Of a stretch of DNA of 64,000 bases, positions 47,446-56,200 are shown piece after piece. Below the pieces are notes generated by a model, which did not search any database, had not been told where the DNA came from, and worked only from the letters and a program-made list of their open reading frames with translations. The stretch lies in contig NZ_JBEPOK010000001.1 of the NCBI RefSeq assembly GCF_040546765.1, positions 1,922,001 through 1,986,000 of the forward strand. The letters run 5' to 3'. How positions within the stretch are numbered: position 1 is the stretch's first letter; each line of letters opens with the position of its first letter. The DNA comes from Arthrobacter sp. OAP107 (lineage in GTDB: Bacteria; Actinomycetota; Actinomycetes; Actinomycetales; Micrococcaceae). Both the position numbers and the translations under genes were made by a program.

Positions 47446-50067
47446 CTAGGCCTGTGCCGGCTCCTCGGCCGGGGCCAGCTGTACGTCGCTGACCGTGAGC
47501 TCGCCCTCGCCCGTGGTGAGTGAGATGTCCTGGGCGTTGGCCGCGGCCTTGAGGTCCCCGAGCCCTGCCTGAAGCTGAGCCACGAGCGGCTCCATCGCAG
47601 TGATCGTAGCCGACAGGACCTCGGTGCGCTGCTTGACCTTGGCCTCGGACTTGGCCTTCCGGATGCCGCTGAGCGCGATGCCCACGGTGCCCAACATCCC
47701 GGTGTCGCCGTCGGTGACCTCCAGCGGTGCCGGCCAGGCGGCGCGGTGCACGGAACCGGTCCGCCACCAGCCCCAGACCTCTTCAGTGGCGAACGGCAGG
47801 AACGGCGCGAAGAGGCGCAGCAGCGAATCCAGCGTGGTGGCCAGGGCGGCAAGCACGGAAGCCTTCTCGGTCTCCCCGGCGGCACCGTAGGCGCGGTCCT
47901 TGATCAGTTCGACGTAGTCGTCGGTGAACTGCCAGAAGAACGATTCGCTGATCTGCAGCGCCCGGGCATAGTCGTAGTTGTCGAACGCCTTGGTGGCTTG
48001 GGCCACGACGTCGGAGAGCTGGGCCAGCAGCGCACGGTCCAAGGGGTTGGTCAGGACGGACAGGTCCGTGGAAACCACCGAGTTCTCTGTGGCGCCAAGG
48101 TTCAGGACGAACTTCGAGGCGTTCAGCAGCTTGATGGCCAGGCGGCGGCCGATCTTCATCTGCGCGATCTCGTAGGCCGTGTCGGCGCCCAGGCGTGCTG
48201 AGGCGGCCCAGTAGCGGACGGCGTCGGAGCCGTACTCGTTCAGCACATCCGTCGGCACCACCACGTTGCCCTTGGACTTGGACATCTTCTTGCGGTCCGG
48301 GTCCAGGATCCAGCCGGAGATGGCCGCGTGCTTCCAGGGTGCGACGTCCTGCAGGGCGTCGGCACGGACGGCCGAGGAGAACAGCCAGGTGCGGATGATG
48401 TCGTGTCCCTGCGGGCGCAGGTCGAACGGGAACACCTTGGCGAACAGGTCCTCGTCCCGGCTCCAGCCGCCCACGATCTGCGGAGTCAGGGAGGAGGTGG
48501 CCCAGGTGTCCAGCACGTCAGCGTCGCCGGTGAAGCCGTTGGGCTGGTCGCGCTGGGATTCGTCGTAGCCAGGTGCGGCGTCGGCCGCAGGGTCTACCGG
48601 CAGCAGGTCGTCGGACGGCAGGACCGGGTTGTCGTAGTCCGGGTTGCCCTGGGCGTCCAGCGGGTACCAGACCGGGATCGGCACGCCGAAGAAGCGCTGG
48701 CGGGAGACGAGCCAGTCGCCGTTGAGGCCGGCAATCCAGTTCTCGTAGCGGGAACGCATGAAGGACGGGTGGAAGTCGATTTCCTGGCCGCGGCCGATCA
48801 GGCGTTCGCGGCGGTCCTCGTCGCGGCCGCCGTTGCGGATGTACCACTGCCGGGAGGTGACCACCTCCAGCGGCTTGTCACCCTTTTCGAAGAAGTTCAC
48901 CGGGTGGGTGATCTTCTTAGGCTCGCCGTCGAGCAGTTCGGCTGCCGTGAGCAGCTCCACCACGGCCTCCTTGGCGGAGAAGACCGTCTTGCCCGCGATG
49001 GCGGCGTAGGCTTCCCGGCCGGCGTCCGTGGTGATCCATTCCGGAGTCTCGGCGAGGATGCGGCCGTCGCGGCCCACGATCGCGCGGGTAGGGAGCTGGA
49101 GTTCGCGCCACCAGGTGACGTCGGTCAGGTCACCGAAGGTGCAGACCATCGCGATGCCCGAGCCCTTGTCCGCCTTGGCCAGCGGGTGGGCCTTGACTTC
49201 CAGCTCGACGTCGAACAGGGGGGACCTCACGGTCTTGCCGAACAGCGGCTGGTAACGCTCGTCGTCGGGGTTGGCCACCAAAGCGGCGCAGGCCGCAAGC
49301 AGTTCGGGGCGGGTGGTCTCGATGAAGATCTTCTCGCCGTCGGCGGTGAAGAACGGGTAGCGGTAGTACGCGCCGGGCACCTCGCGGTCCTCGAGCTCGG
49401 CCTGGGCCACGGCAGTGCGGAACGTGACGTCCCAGAGCGTGGGGGCCTCGGCCATGTAGGCGTCGCCGGCCGCCAGGTTCGCGAGGAACGCGCGCTGGGA
49501 GACGGCCCGGGAGGTGTCGTCGATGGTGCGGTAGGTGAGGTTCCAGTCGACGGACAGGCCGAGGGTCTGGAACAGGTTCTCGAACACCTTCTCGTCCTCG
49601 ACGGCCAGCTCTTCACACAGTTCAATGAAGTTCTGGCGGGAGACGACGTCGAAGTCCCGCTGGTTCTTCGCCGGCTGTGCCGGCGGCTGGTAGTCCGGGT
49701 TGTACGGGATGGCGGGATCGCAGCGGACACCGTAGTAGTTCTGGACGCGGCGCTCGGTGGGCAGGCCGTTGTCGTCCCAGCCCATGGGGTAGAAGACGTT
49801 CTTGCCGGTCATGCGCATGTAGCGGGCCTGCACGTCGGTCTGCGTGAAGGAGAACATGTGGCCCACGTGGAGGGAGCCGGAAGCGGTGGGCGGGGGAGTG
49901 TCGATCGAGTAGACCTGCTCCCGGGTGGTGTCGGGGTCGAACCGGTAGGTTCCTTCTGCGAGCCAGCGCTGCGTAAGGGCAGCCTCCAGGCCTTCCAGGG
50001 CCGGCTTGTCGGGAACGTTGATCGGGGCGGTGGCGGGCGTGTCTGTACCCTGCGTTGATTCAGCCAT
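47446..50067 (-). CDS. valS: Valyl-tRNA synthetase
   Basis: 873 residues. Class I signature HIGH appears as SGSLHVGHMFSF (about residue 45), and KMSKS as DRKKMSKSKGN (about residue 594). The CP1 editing domain lies between them, followed by the helical anticodon domain. The C-terminal coiled-coil arm seen in E. coli ValS is short here, as in the actinobacterial type with QVYSIDTPPPTASG. No T-box was found upstream. Confidence 0.96.
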   Translation of the reverse strand: MAESTQGTDTPATAPINVPDKPALEGLEAALTQRWLAEGTYRFDPDTTREQVYSIDTPPPTASGSLHVGHMFSFTQTDVQARYMRMTGKNVFYPMGWDDNGLPTERRVQNYYGVRCDPAIPYNPDYQPPAQPAKNQRDFDVVSRQNFIELCEELAVEDEKVFENLFQTLGLSVDWNLTYRTIDDTSRAVSQRAFLANLAAGDAYMAEAPTLWDVTFRTAVAQAELEDREVPGAYYRYPFFTADGEKIFIETTRPELLAACAALVANPDDERYQPLFGKTVRSPLFDVELEVKAHPLAKADKGSGIAMVCTFGDLTDVTWWRELQLPTRAIVGRDGRILAETPEWITTDAGREAYAAIAGKTVFSAKEAVVELLTAAELLDGEPKKITHPVNFFEKGDKPLEVVTSRQWYIRNGGRDEDRRERLIGRGQEIDFHPSFMRSRYENWIAGLNGDWLVSRQRFFGVPIPVWYPLDAQGNPDYDNPVLPSDDLLPVDPAADAAPGYDESQRDQPNGFTGDADVLDTWATSSLTPQIVGGWSRDEDLFAKVFPFDLRPQGHDIIRTWLFSSAVRADALQDVAPWKHAAISGWILDPDRKKMSKSKGNVVVPTDVLNEYGSDAVRYWAASARLGADTAYEIAQMKIGRRLAIKLLNASKFVLNLGATENSVVSTDLSVLTNPLDRALLAQLSDVVAQATKAFDNYDYARALQISESFFWQFTDDYVELIKDRAYGAAGETEKASVLAALATTLDSLLRLFAPFLPFATEEVWGWWRTGSVHRAAWPAPLEVTDGDTGMLGTVGIALSGIRKAKSEAKVKQRTEVLSATITAMEPLVAQLQAGLGDLKAAANAQDISLTTGEGELTVSDVQLAPAEEPAQA

Positions 50068-50141
50068 GGTCCCAATTGTTTCATGCCGGGCAGTTGTTTC
50101 CTGCCCGGTGGCGGGCGCTGCTGCCGGGCGACGGGAGTAGC

Positions 50142-50525
50142 ATGCGGCCTATGGTGAAAGCAGACGCGTCCTTTGCGATCAAACGTATCTATGAGGACCC
50201 CTCTGACGACGACGGTTGCCGGGTTCTGGTGGACAGGCTCTGGCCGCGCGGGGTCAGTAAGGAACGGGCCCGGCTGGAGCTGTGGCTCAAGGAGATTGCG
50301 CCGTCGCCGCCGCTGCGCAAGGAGTTTGCCCACATGCAGGAGCGGTTCGAGGACTTCCGTGCCCAGTATGAGGATGAACTGGCGTCCAATCCCGCCGTTG
50401 ATCAGCTCCTGGCACTGGCTGCACAGCAGGGAAAAGTGACGCTGCTCTACGCGGCCAGGGACCCGGACGTGAACCATGCCAGGGTGCTGCTGGAGTTCCT
50501 GGCAGGGCTGGCCTCGCGCAAGTAG
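50142..50525 (+). CDS. DUF488-family protein
   Basis: 127 residues. Family hallmarks: IKRIYEDPSDDDGCRVLVDRLWPRGVSKE (RLWPRGVSKE is the signature), LWLKEIAPSPPLRKEF, and VTLLYAARDPDVNHARVL with a conserved Asp and His. The Cys of many DUF488 members (LLC in VTLLC) is Tyr here. Some relatives act on nucleic acid or are co-opted in stress responses; function is unknown. ATG 50142 has GGGAG at 5 nt spacing. It is divergent from valS. Confidence 0.85.
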   Translation: MRPMVKADASFAIKRIYEDPSDDDGCRVLVDRLWPRGVSKERARLELWLKEIAPSPPLRKEFAHMQERFEDFRAQYEDELASNPAVDQLLALAAQQGKVTLLYAARDPDVNHARVLLEFLAGLASRK

Positions 50526-50578
50526 GCATTGGGCGCGGCGCAGGTAAACACATTGGCCAGGGCGCAAACTGTTGGCGC

Positions 50579-50584
50579 TAGGGT
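50579..50584 (+). promoter_or_regulatory. -10 box (TAGGGT) of the SDR gene
   Basis: It is 6 nt before ATG 50591; leaderless spacing. Confidence 0.5.
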
Positions 50585-50590
50585 GGTGCC

Positions 50591-51370
50591 ATGACTGAGG
50601 TTTCCGCAAGCTCCAACGTGTCCACCAGCAAATCAGCCCTTGTGACGGGCGCCAGCTCCGGCATTGGCGAGGCCACCGTGCGTGCGCTCCGCGCCGACGG
50701 CTGGACGGTGTACGCCGTCGCCCGCCGCCAGGAACGGCTGGCCGCGCTGGAAGCCGAGACCGGCGCCGTTGCCCTCGCGGCCGATATTTCCGAGGACGCG
50801 GACGTCGCGCACCTCCTGGCCGAGGTGACCTCCGCCGGCGGGATCGACACGCTGGTCAACATCGCCGGCGGCGCCCGCGGGGCGGACCGCGTGGGCCAGG
50901 CCGTGACCGAGGACTGGGAGTGGATGTACCGCGTGAATGTCCTCGGCACCATGAAGCTCACCCGTGCGTTCCTGCCGATGCTGCGCGAACACGGCGAAGG
51001 CACCGTCCTGAACCTGACCTCCACGGCCGGACTGGATGCCTACGAAGGCGGCGGCGGCTACAACGCCGCCAAGTTCGCCCAGCATGCCCTCACCGGGGCG
51101 CTGCGGCTGGAAGAGGCCGATCACAACATCCGGGTTATCGAGGTCGCGCCCGGCCTGGTCCAGACCGAGGAGTTCGCCCTCAACCGGCTGGGTGATGCGC
51201 AGGCGGCCGGCAAGGTGTACCAGGGCGTGGAGAAACCGCTTACGGCCGAGGACGTGGCCGATGTGGTGCGCTACGCCGTTAGTGCACCGCACCACGTGAA
51301 CCTCGACCAGATCGTCATCCGTCCAGTGGCACAGGCCTCGACCTTCAAGCTCATCCGCAAACAGGCCTGA
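50591..51370 (+). CDS. Short-chain dehydrogenase (YdfG-like)
   Basis: 259 residues. TGASSGIGEATVRAL near residue 20, an NNAG variant written VNIAGGARG, the catalytic Ser in NLTSTAGL and Tyr/Lys in GYNAAKFAQHALTGALRLE. The C-terminal HVNLDQIVIRPVAQ pattern matches the YdfG/serine 3-dehydrogenase group, which oxidise 3-hydroxy acids with NADP. The substrate is not certain. Confidence 0.87.
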   Translation: MTEVSASSNVSTSKSALVTGASSGIGEATVRALRADGWTVYAVARRQERLAALEAETGAVALAADISEDADVAHLLAEVTSAGGIDTLVNIAGGARGADRVGQAVTEDWEWMYRVNVLGTMKLTRAFLPMLREHGEGTVLNLTSTAGLDAYEGGGGYNAAKFAQHALTGALRLEEADHNIRVIEVAPGLVQTEEFALNRLGDAQAAGKVYQGVEKPLTAEDVADVVRYAVSAPHHVNLDQIVIRPVAQASTFKLIRKQA

Positions 51371-51401
51371 GCCTGCTGACCGGCCGCCGTTCCCGGCCTC
51401 C

Positions 51402-52505
51402 TCAGCCGTCCACCGGGACAGCCAGCGTGGCAATCACTGCCGCGTGGTCCGTCCCGGCAACGCGGTGTACGGCATAGCCCGACGCCGGAATCCGCGGACT
51501 GGTGATCACGTGGTCAATGGTGATGCCGGGCAGTGCCTGGCCGTCCATCGGCCACGTGGGCGTGAACCGCGCCCCGGACGCCGTGCCGACATCCACCAGC
51601 TTCCGGCCACCCGGACCGTCGTCGAGCAGTTGGCGGAACTCCGAATGGTTGTACGTGGCGTTGAAGTCCCCCAGCAGCAGCTGGTTGCCCTGGCCGTCCA
51701 CACCGTTGCGGGCCACCAGCCGGCCCAGCGATGCCAGGTCCCTGCGCCACTGCCCGACGCGGACATCCACCGGAGGGAGGGTGTGCACGTTGGTGACCTC
51801 GACCGTGGCGGCTGCGCTGCCGGCACCTGCACTGCCGGCGCCCGCACGGCCGGCGCCGGCCGCGGGCAGAGTCAGCCGGAAGGTCGGCATCTGGAACGGG
51901 GTGTCGGGAATCAGCCCTACGGCTTCGAAGGGGTGCCTTGAGTAGGTTGCGCTGCCCGAGCCGTTTTCGGCGGGACTGCTGATCCTGCGGGGCAGGAGGC
52001 TCCCCAGCCCCTCGGCGGCCAGCCGGTCCTCCAGCGCCTGTGTGTGCTCCTGGATGGCGAGCAGTTCCACCCCGTTGTCCCGGACCAGCCGGACGATCTC
52101 CGCGGCATCGGCCCTGCCGAAGCGCGAATTGATGGTCATCACCGTCAGCCGGACGCTGTTGCCGGGACCGGACGGTCCCGCCTTCGCCTGGCCTGCCTCC
52201 ACCCGACCGGTGTCGGCTCGTCCCGCGTCAGCTTCCCCTGCATCGGGGGCCCAGAGCCAGAACAACTGCGCCCCGAGAAGCACGGCGGCAGCGGCCGTGA
52301 CCGGCAGACGCCGCCCCAGCAGCGCCAGGAGCAAGGCCAGCGCGGCGGGAACCACCAGCCACGGAGTGAAGGACAACAGCTGGACCACCTGTGTGGGCCA
52401 CTTGGCCGGGATGGCACGGAACACCGAAAGCACAGCGACCGGCACGAGGATGCAGAGCGCCAGCAGCCGCCAGACGGTTTGCGCGCGGCGGGCCGAAGCA
52501 GTCAT
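51402..52505 (-). CDS. Membrane-anchored endonuclease/exonuclease/phosphatase-family protein
   Basis: 367 residues. Three N-terminal helices (about residues 14-33, 43-63, 68-88) are followed by an Ala/Gly-rich linker and an extracytoplasmic EEP domain. Its catalytic landmarks are MTINSRFG, AIQEHTQ (metal-binding Glu), LLGDFNAT, TIDHVITS and AGTDHAAV (final Asp-His). Substrates in the family range from DNA to phosphoinositides and sphingomyelin; an outside location suggests nucleotide or lipid hydrolysis. The ATG is 6 nt after TAGACT (52512-52517, minus). Confidence 0.85.
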   Translation of the reverse strand: MTASARRAQTVWRLLALCILVPVAVLSVFRAIPAKWPTQVVQLLSFTPWLVVPAALALLLALLGRRLPVTAAAAVLLGAQLFWLWAPDAGEADAGRADTGRVEAGQAKAGPSGPGNSVRLTVMTINSRFGRADAAEIVRLVRDNGVELLAIQEHTQALEDRLAAEGLGSLLPRRISSPAENGSGSATYSRHPFEAVGLIPDTPFQMPTFRLTLPAAGAGRAGAGSAGAGSAAATVEVTNVHTLPPVDVRVGQWRRDLASLGRLVARNGVDGQGNQLLLGDFNATYNHSEFRQLLDDGPGGRKLVDVGTASGARFTPTWPMDGQALPGITIDHVITSPRIPASGYAVHRVAGTDHAAVIATLAVPVDG

Positions 52506-52511
52506 GGATCG

Positions 52512-52517
52512 AGTCTA
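52512..52517 (-). promoter_or_regulatory. -10 box (TAGACT) of the EEP-family gene
   Basis: Minus-strand hexamer 6 nt before ATG 52505; leaderless spacing. Confidence 0.55.
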
Positions 52518-52561
52518 GGCCGAGGCTGCCGCATGGTTATGGCCGCCGCGGCCGCAGCAGT

Positions 52562-52567
52562 TAGACT
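52562..52567 (+). promoter_or_regulatory. -10 box (TAGACT) of the ileS leader
   Basis: It predicts transcription starting near 52574, just before T-box stem I. The same hexamer sequence serves the divergent EEP gene. Confidence 0.5.
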
Positions 52568-52573
52568 GGAGCC

Positions 52574-52800
52574 AACAGCTTTGACCCGGCCATCACCGGT
52601 GAGCTTCCGGAAGAACACCCGGCCTGCGGTGCGGACAACCGACCGCGGGGACCGGGCCAGTAGAACCGGACGGGTAAGCCCGTCACAGCAGCAATGAGCG
52701 GCCGCCGTCGAACTCCCTAGGGGGTGGGGCAGCGGTAAGTGAGGTGGTACCGCGGTGCCGAGGTGTTTATCCAACGCAGTTGGATGATTGCCCACGCGCC
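52574..52800 (+). promoter_or_regulatory. T-box riboswitch of ileS (translational, ultrashort stem I type)
   Basis: The conserved T-box AGGTGGTACCGCGG is at 52742-52755, where it pairs with the uncharged tRNA acceptor end. The specifier loop in GACCCGGCCATCACCGG carries ATC (52592-52594), an Ile codon. The layout resembles actinobacterial ileS leaders, which have a short stem I and control ribosome access rather than termination; no T-run terminator is present. Limits are approximate. Confidence 0.9.
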
Positions 52801-52855
52801 GTCCTCGCATCCTGAATGATCCACTTGTTCACCAGCTCAACCCAGGATGTTCGAG

Positions 52856-55800
52856 ATGACGTATTACCCCAAGGCCTCAGCAGTCCCGTCCGGTCAGGGC
52901 TCCTCCGCAGGAGTCTCCGCCTCCGTGAAGTTCCCGGAGATCGAGGAGCGGATCCTCAAGTACTGGGACCAGGACGGCACCTTCCAGGCCAGCATCGACC
53001 AGCGCAGCGCCGACCTTCCCGGCGGCGCCCCCGGCAGCAACGAATTCGTCTTCTACGACGGCCCGCCTTTCGCTAACGGCCTGCCGCACTATGGCCACCT
53101 GCTGACCGGCTACGCCAAGGACCTGGTGGGCCGCTACCAGACACAGCGCGGCAAGCGCGTTGAACGCCGCTTTGGCTGGGACACCCACGGCCTGCCCGCC
53201 GAGCTGGAAGCCATGAAGCAGCTGGGCATGACGGACAAGACCCAGATCGAGGCCATGGGCATCGACAAGTTCAACGATGCCTGCCGCGCCTCCGTGATGA
53301 AGTACGCCAACGAGTGGCAGGCGTACGTCACCCGCCAGGCCCGCTGGGTGGACTTCGACAACGACTACAAGACGCTCAACGTCGAGTACATGGAGTCCGT
53401 GCTCTGGGCCTTCAAGCAGCTGCATGAGAAGGGCCTGACCTACAACGGCTACCGCGTGCTGCCGTACTGCTGGAAGGACGAGACGCCGCTGTCCAACCAT
53501 GAGCTGCGCATGGACGACGACGTCTACAAGAACCGCCAGGACCAGACCGTCACCGTGACGTTCCCGGTCAAGGCGGGGGAATCGGAACTGTCCAGGCAGC
53601 TGGCCGGTGTGCAGGCGCTGGCCTGGACCACCACGCCCTGGACGCTGCCCACCAACCTGGCGCTCGCCGTCGGGCCCGCCATCAGTTACGCCGTGCTGCC
53701 CGCCGGTCCGAACGGCGTGAAGGCCGCCTCGGCGGAGGCTCCCGTTACCGGCAGCTTCCTGCTGGCCGAAGACCTGCTGGGCACCTATGCCAAGGACCTG
53801 GGGTACGGTGATGGTGCCGCTGGCGCGGCGGCCGCGGCTGCCGCTGTCACTTCGACCCATACCGGTGCCGAGCTCGAGGGCCTCACCTACGAGCCGCTCT
53901 GGCACGACTTCGCCGACACGGAAAAGTACGGCACCCAGAACGCCTGGCAGTTCCTCGTGGCGGATTACGTCACCACCACCGACGGCACCGGCATCGTCCA
54001 CCAGGCCCCGGCCTACGGTGAGGACGACCAGAAAGTCTGTGAGGAAGCCGGCATCCCCGTGGTCCTCTCCGTGGACGAGGGCGCCAAGTTCCTGCACCTG
54101 TTCGCCCATGGCGACCTGCACGACATCGTCGGGCTGCAGGTCTTCGAAGCCAACAAGCCCATCACCCAGGTGCTCCGCGCCCAGGGCCGCCTGGTCCGCC
54201 AGGCCAGCTACGAGCACAGCTACCCGCACTGCTGGCGCTGCCGCAACCCCCTGATCTACCGCGCCGTCTCCTCCTGGTACGTGGAGGTCACCAAGTTCCG
54301 CGACCGGATGTCAGAGCTGAACCAGGAGATCAACTGGATCCCCGGCAACGTCAAGGACGGCCAGTTCGGCAAGTGGCTCGCCAACGCCCGGGACTGGTCC
54401 ATCAGCCGCAACCGCTACTGGGGCAGCCCCATCCCGGTGTGGCAGTCCAGCGATCCCGAGTACCCGCGCACGGACGTGTACGGCTCCCTCGCGGAAATCG
54501 AGGCCGACTTCGGCCGGCTGCCGCTGAACAAGGACGGCCAGGTGGACCTGCACCGGCCGTTCATTGACGAACTGACCCGGCCCAACCCGGACGATCCCCG
54601 CACCCCCGAAGAGGGCCAGTCGGTTATGCGCCGCGTGGAGGACGTGCTGGACGTCTGGTTCGACTCCGGCTCCATGCCCTACGGCCAGGTGCATTACCCG
54701 TTCGAGAACGAGGCCTGGTTCGACACCCACAACCCGGCCGACTTCATCGTGGAGTACATCGGACAGACCCGCGGCTGGTTCTACATGCTGCATATCCTGT
54801 CCACCGCGCTGTTTGACCGCCCGGCCTTCCGGAACGTCATCAGCCACGGCATCGTGCTGGGCTCCGACGGCCAGAAGATGTCCAAGAGCCTGCGCAACTA
54901 CCCGGACGTCTCCGAGGTCCTGGACCGCGACGGCTCCGACGCCATGCGCTGGTTCCTCATGTCCAGCCCCATCCTGCGCGGCGGCAACCTCGTGGTCACC
55001 GAACAGGGCATCCGCGACGGCGTCCGCCAGGTCATCCTGCCGCTGTGGAACGTGTACAGCTTCTTCACGCTGTACACGAACGCCGCGAAGGGCGGCAACG
55101 GCTACGACGCCCAGCTGCGGTACGACGGCTACACGGACACGCTGGATCAGTACCTGCTGGCCAACACGGGCGACCTCGTCCGGAACATGACAGCCCAGCT
55201 GGACACCTACGACATCTCCGGGGCCTGCGACGAGCTCCGCAGTTACCTGGACATGCTCACCAACTGGTATGTCCGCCGCAGCCGCCAGCGCTTCTTCGAC
55301 GAGAACGCCGACGCCTTCGACTCCCTTTACACCGCCCTGGAAGCCGTGTGCCGCGTGGCCGCACCGCTGCTGCCGCTCGTGTCCGAGGAGATCTGGCGCG
55401 GCCTCACCGGCGGCCGCTCCGTGCACCTCGCCGACTGGCCGGACCCCGAGCTGTTCCCCTCCAACGCGGCCCTGGTCGAGGCGATGGACCGCGTGCAGCA
55501 GATCTGCTCCACCGGCTCCTCGCTGCGGAAGGCAGCCAACCTGCGCGTGCGCCTGCCACTGCAGGAACTCACTGTGGTGGCACCCGGCGCAGATGCGCTG
55601 GAAGGCTTTGCCGCCGTCGTCGCCGACGAACTGAACCTGCGCTCGGTCCGCCTGCTGGATGCCGCCAGCGCCTCCCCGGAGGAGTTTGGCATCGAGCAGA
55701 AGCTCGTGGTCAACGCCCGTGCCGCCGGTCCGCGCCTCGGCAAGAACGTGCAGCTGGCCATCAAGGGTTCCAAGTCCGGCGACTGGTCAGTCTCCGACGC

Positions 55801-56197
55801 CGGCGTGGTCACCGCGGGCGGCCTTGAGCTGGAACCGCAGGAATACACCCTGGAGACGGTGGTGGCAGAGTCCGACGGCGGTTCGGCCTCTGCGTCTTCT
55901 GCTGCCGCAGTATTGCCCACCGGCGGCTTCGTGGTGCTGAACACCGAAGTCACCCCCGAGCTCGAGGCCGAAGGCCTCGCCCGTGACATGGTCCGGGCCA
56001 TCCAGCAGGCCCGTAAGGACGCCGCGCTGAACGTGAGCGACCGGATCCGGACCACCGTGAACGCCGCGCAGAACGTCATCGACGCCCTGCTGGCGAACGC
56101 CGAACTGGTGAAGACCGAAACGCTGACGCTCGAGCTGGAGGCCGTGCCTGCCGACGCCGCGGAACCGCGTATCACCGTTGAAAAAGTGGGGGCCTGA
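52856..56197 (+). CDS. ileS: Isoleucyl-tRNA synthetase
   Basis: About 1113 residues. HIGH is seen as NGLPHYGHLL (about residue 77) and KMSKS as GQKMSKSLRN (about residue 673). The large CP1 editing domain contains TTPWTLPTNLALAVGP and an Ala-rich insertion (GAAGAAAAAAAVT). The length and motifs match the longer, eukaryote-like IleS2 class of actinobacteria, which is generally less sensitive to mupirocin. ATG 52856 has AGGA at 8 nt; ATG 52847 is an alternative. It starts an operon with folC. Confidence 0.96.
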   Translation: MTYYPKASAVPSGQGSSAGVSASVKFPEIEERILKYWDQDGTFQASIDQRSADLPGGAPGSNEFVFYDGPPFANGLPHYGHLLTGYAKDLVGRYQTQRGKRVERRFGWDTHGLPAELEAMKQLGMTDKTQIEAMGIDKFNDACRASVMKYANEWQAYVTRQARWVDFDNDYKTLNVEYMESVLWAFKQLHEKGLTYNGYRVLPYCWKDETPLSNHELRMDDDVYKNRQDQTVTVTFPVKAGESELSRQLAGVQALAWTTTPWTLPTNLALAVGPAISYAVLPAGPNGVKAASAEAPVTGSFLLAEDLLGTYAKDLGYGDGAAGAAAAAAAVTSTHTGAELEGLTYEPLWHDFADTEKYGTQNAWQFLVADYVTTTDGTGIVHQAPAYGEDDQKVCEEAGIPVVLSVDEGAKFLHLFAHGDLHDIVGLQVFEANKPITQVLRAQGRLVRQASYEHSYPHCWRCRNPLIYRAVSSWYVEVTKFRDRMSELNQEINWIPGNVKDGQFGKWLANARDWSISRNRYWGSPIPVWQSSDPEYPRTDVYGSLAEIEADFGRLPLNKDGQVDLHRPFIDELTRPNPDDPRTPEEGQSVMRRVEDVLDVWFDSGSMPYGQVHYPFENEAWFDTHNPADFIVEYIGQTRGWFYMLHILSTALFDRPAFRNVISHGIVLGSDGQKMSKSLRNYPDVSEVLDRDGSDAMRWFLMSSPILRGGNLVVTEQGIRDGVRQVILPLWNVYSFFTLYTNAAKGGNGYDAQLRYDGYTDTLDQYLLANTGDLVRNMTAQLDTYDISGACDELRSYLDMLTNWYVRRSRQRFFDENADAFDSLYTALEAVCRVAAPLLPLVSEEIWRGLTGGRSVHLADWPDPELFPSNAALVEAMDRVQQICSTGSSLRKAANLRVRLPLQELTVVAPGADALEGFAAVVADELNLRSVRLLDAASASPEEFGIEQKLVVNARAAGPRLGKNVQLAIKGSKSGDWSVSDAGVVTAGGLELEPQEYTLETVVAESDGGSASASSAAAVLPTGGFVVLNTEVTPELEAEGLARDMVRAIQQARKDAALNVSDRIRTTVNAAQNVIDALLANAELVKTETLTLELEAVPADAAEPRITVEKVGA

Positions 56198-56200
56198 GAC

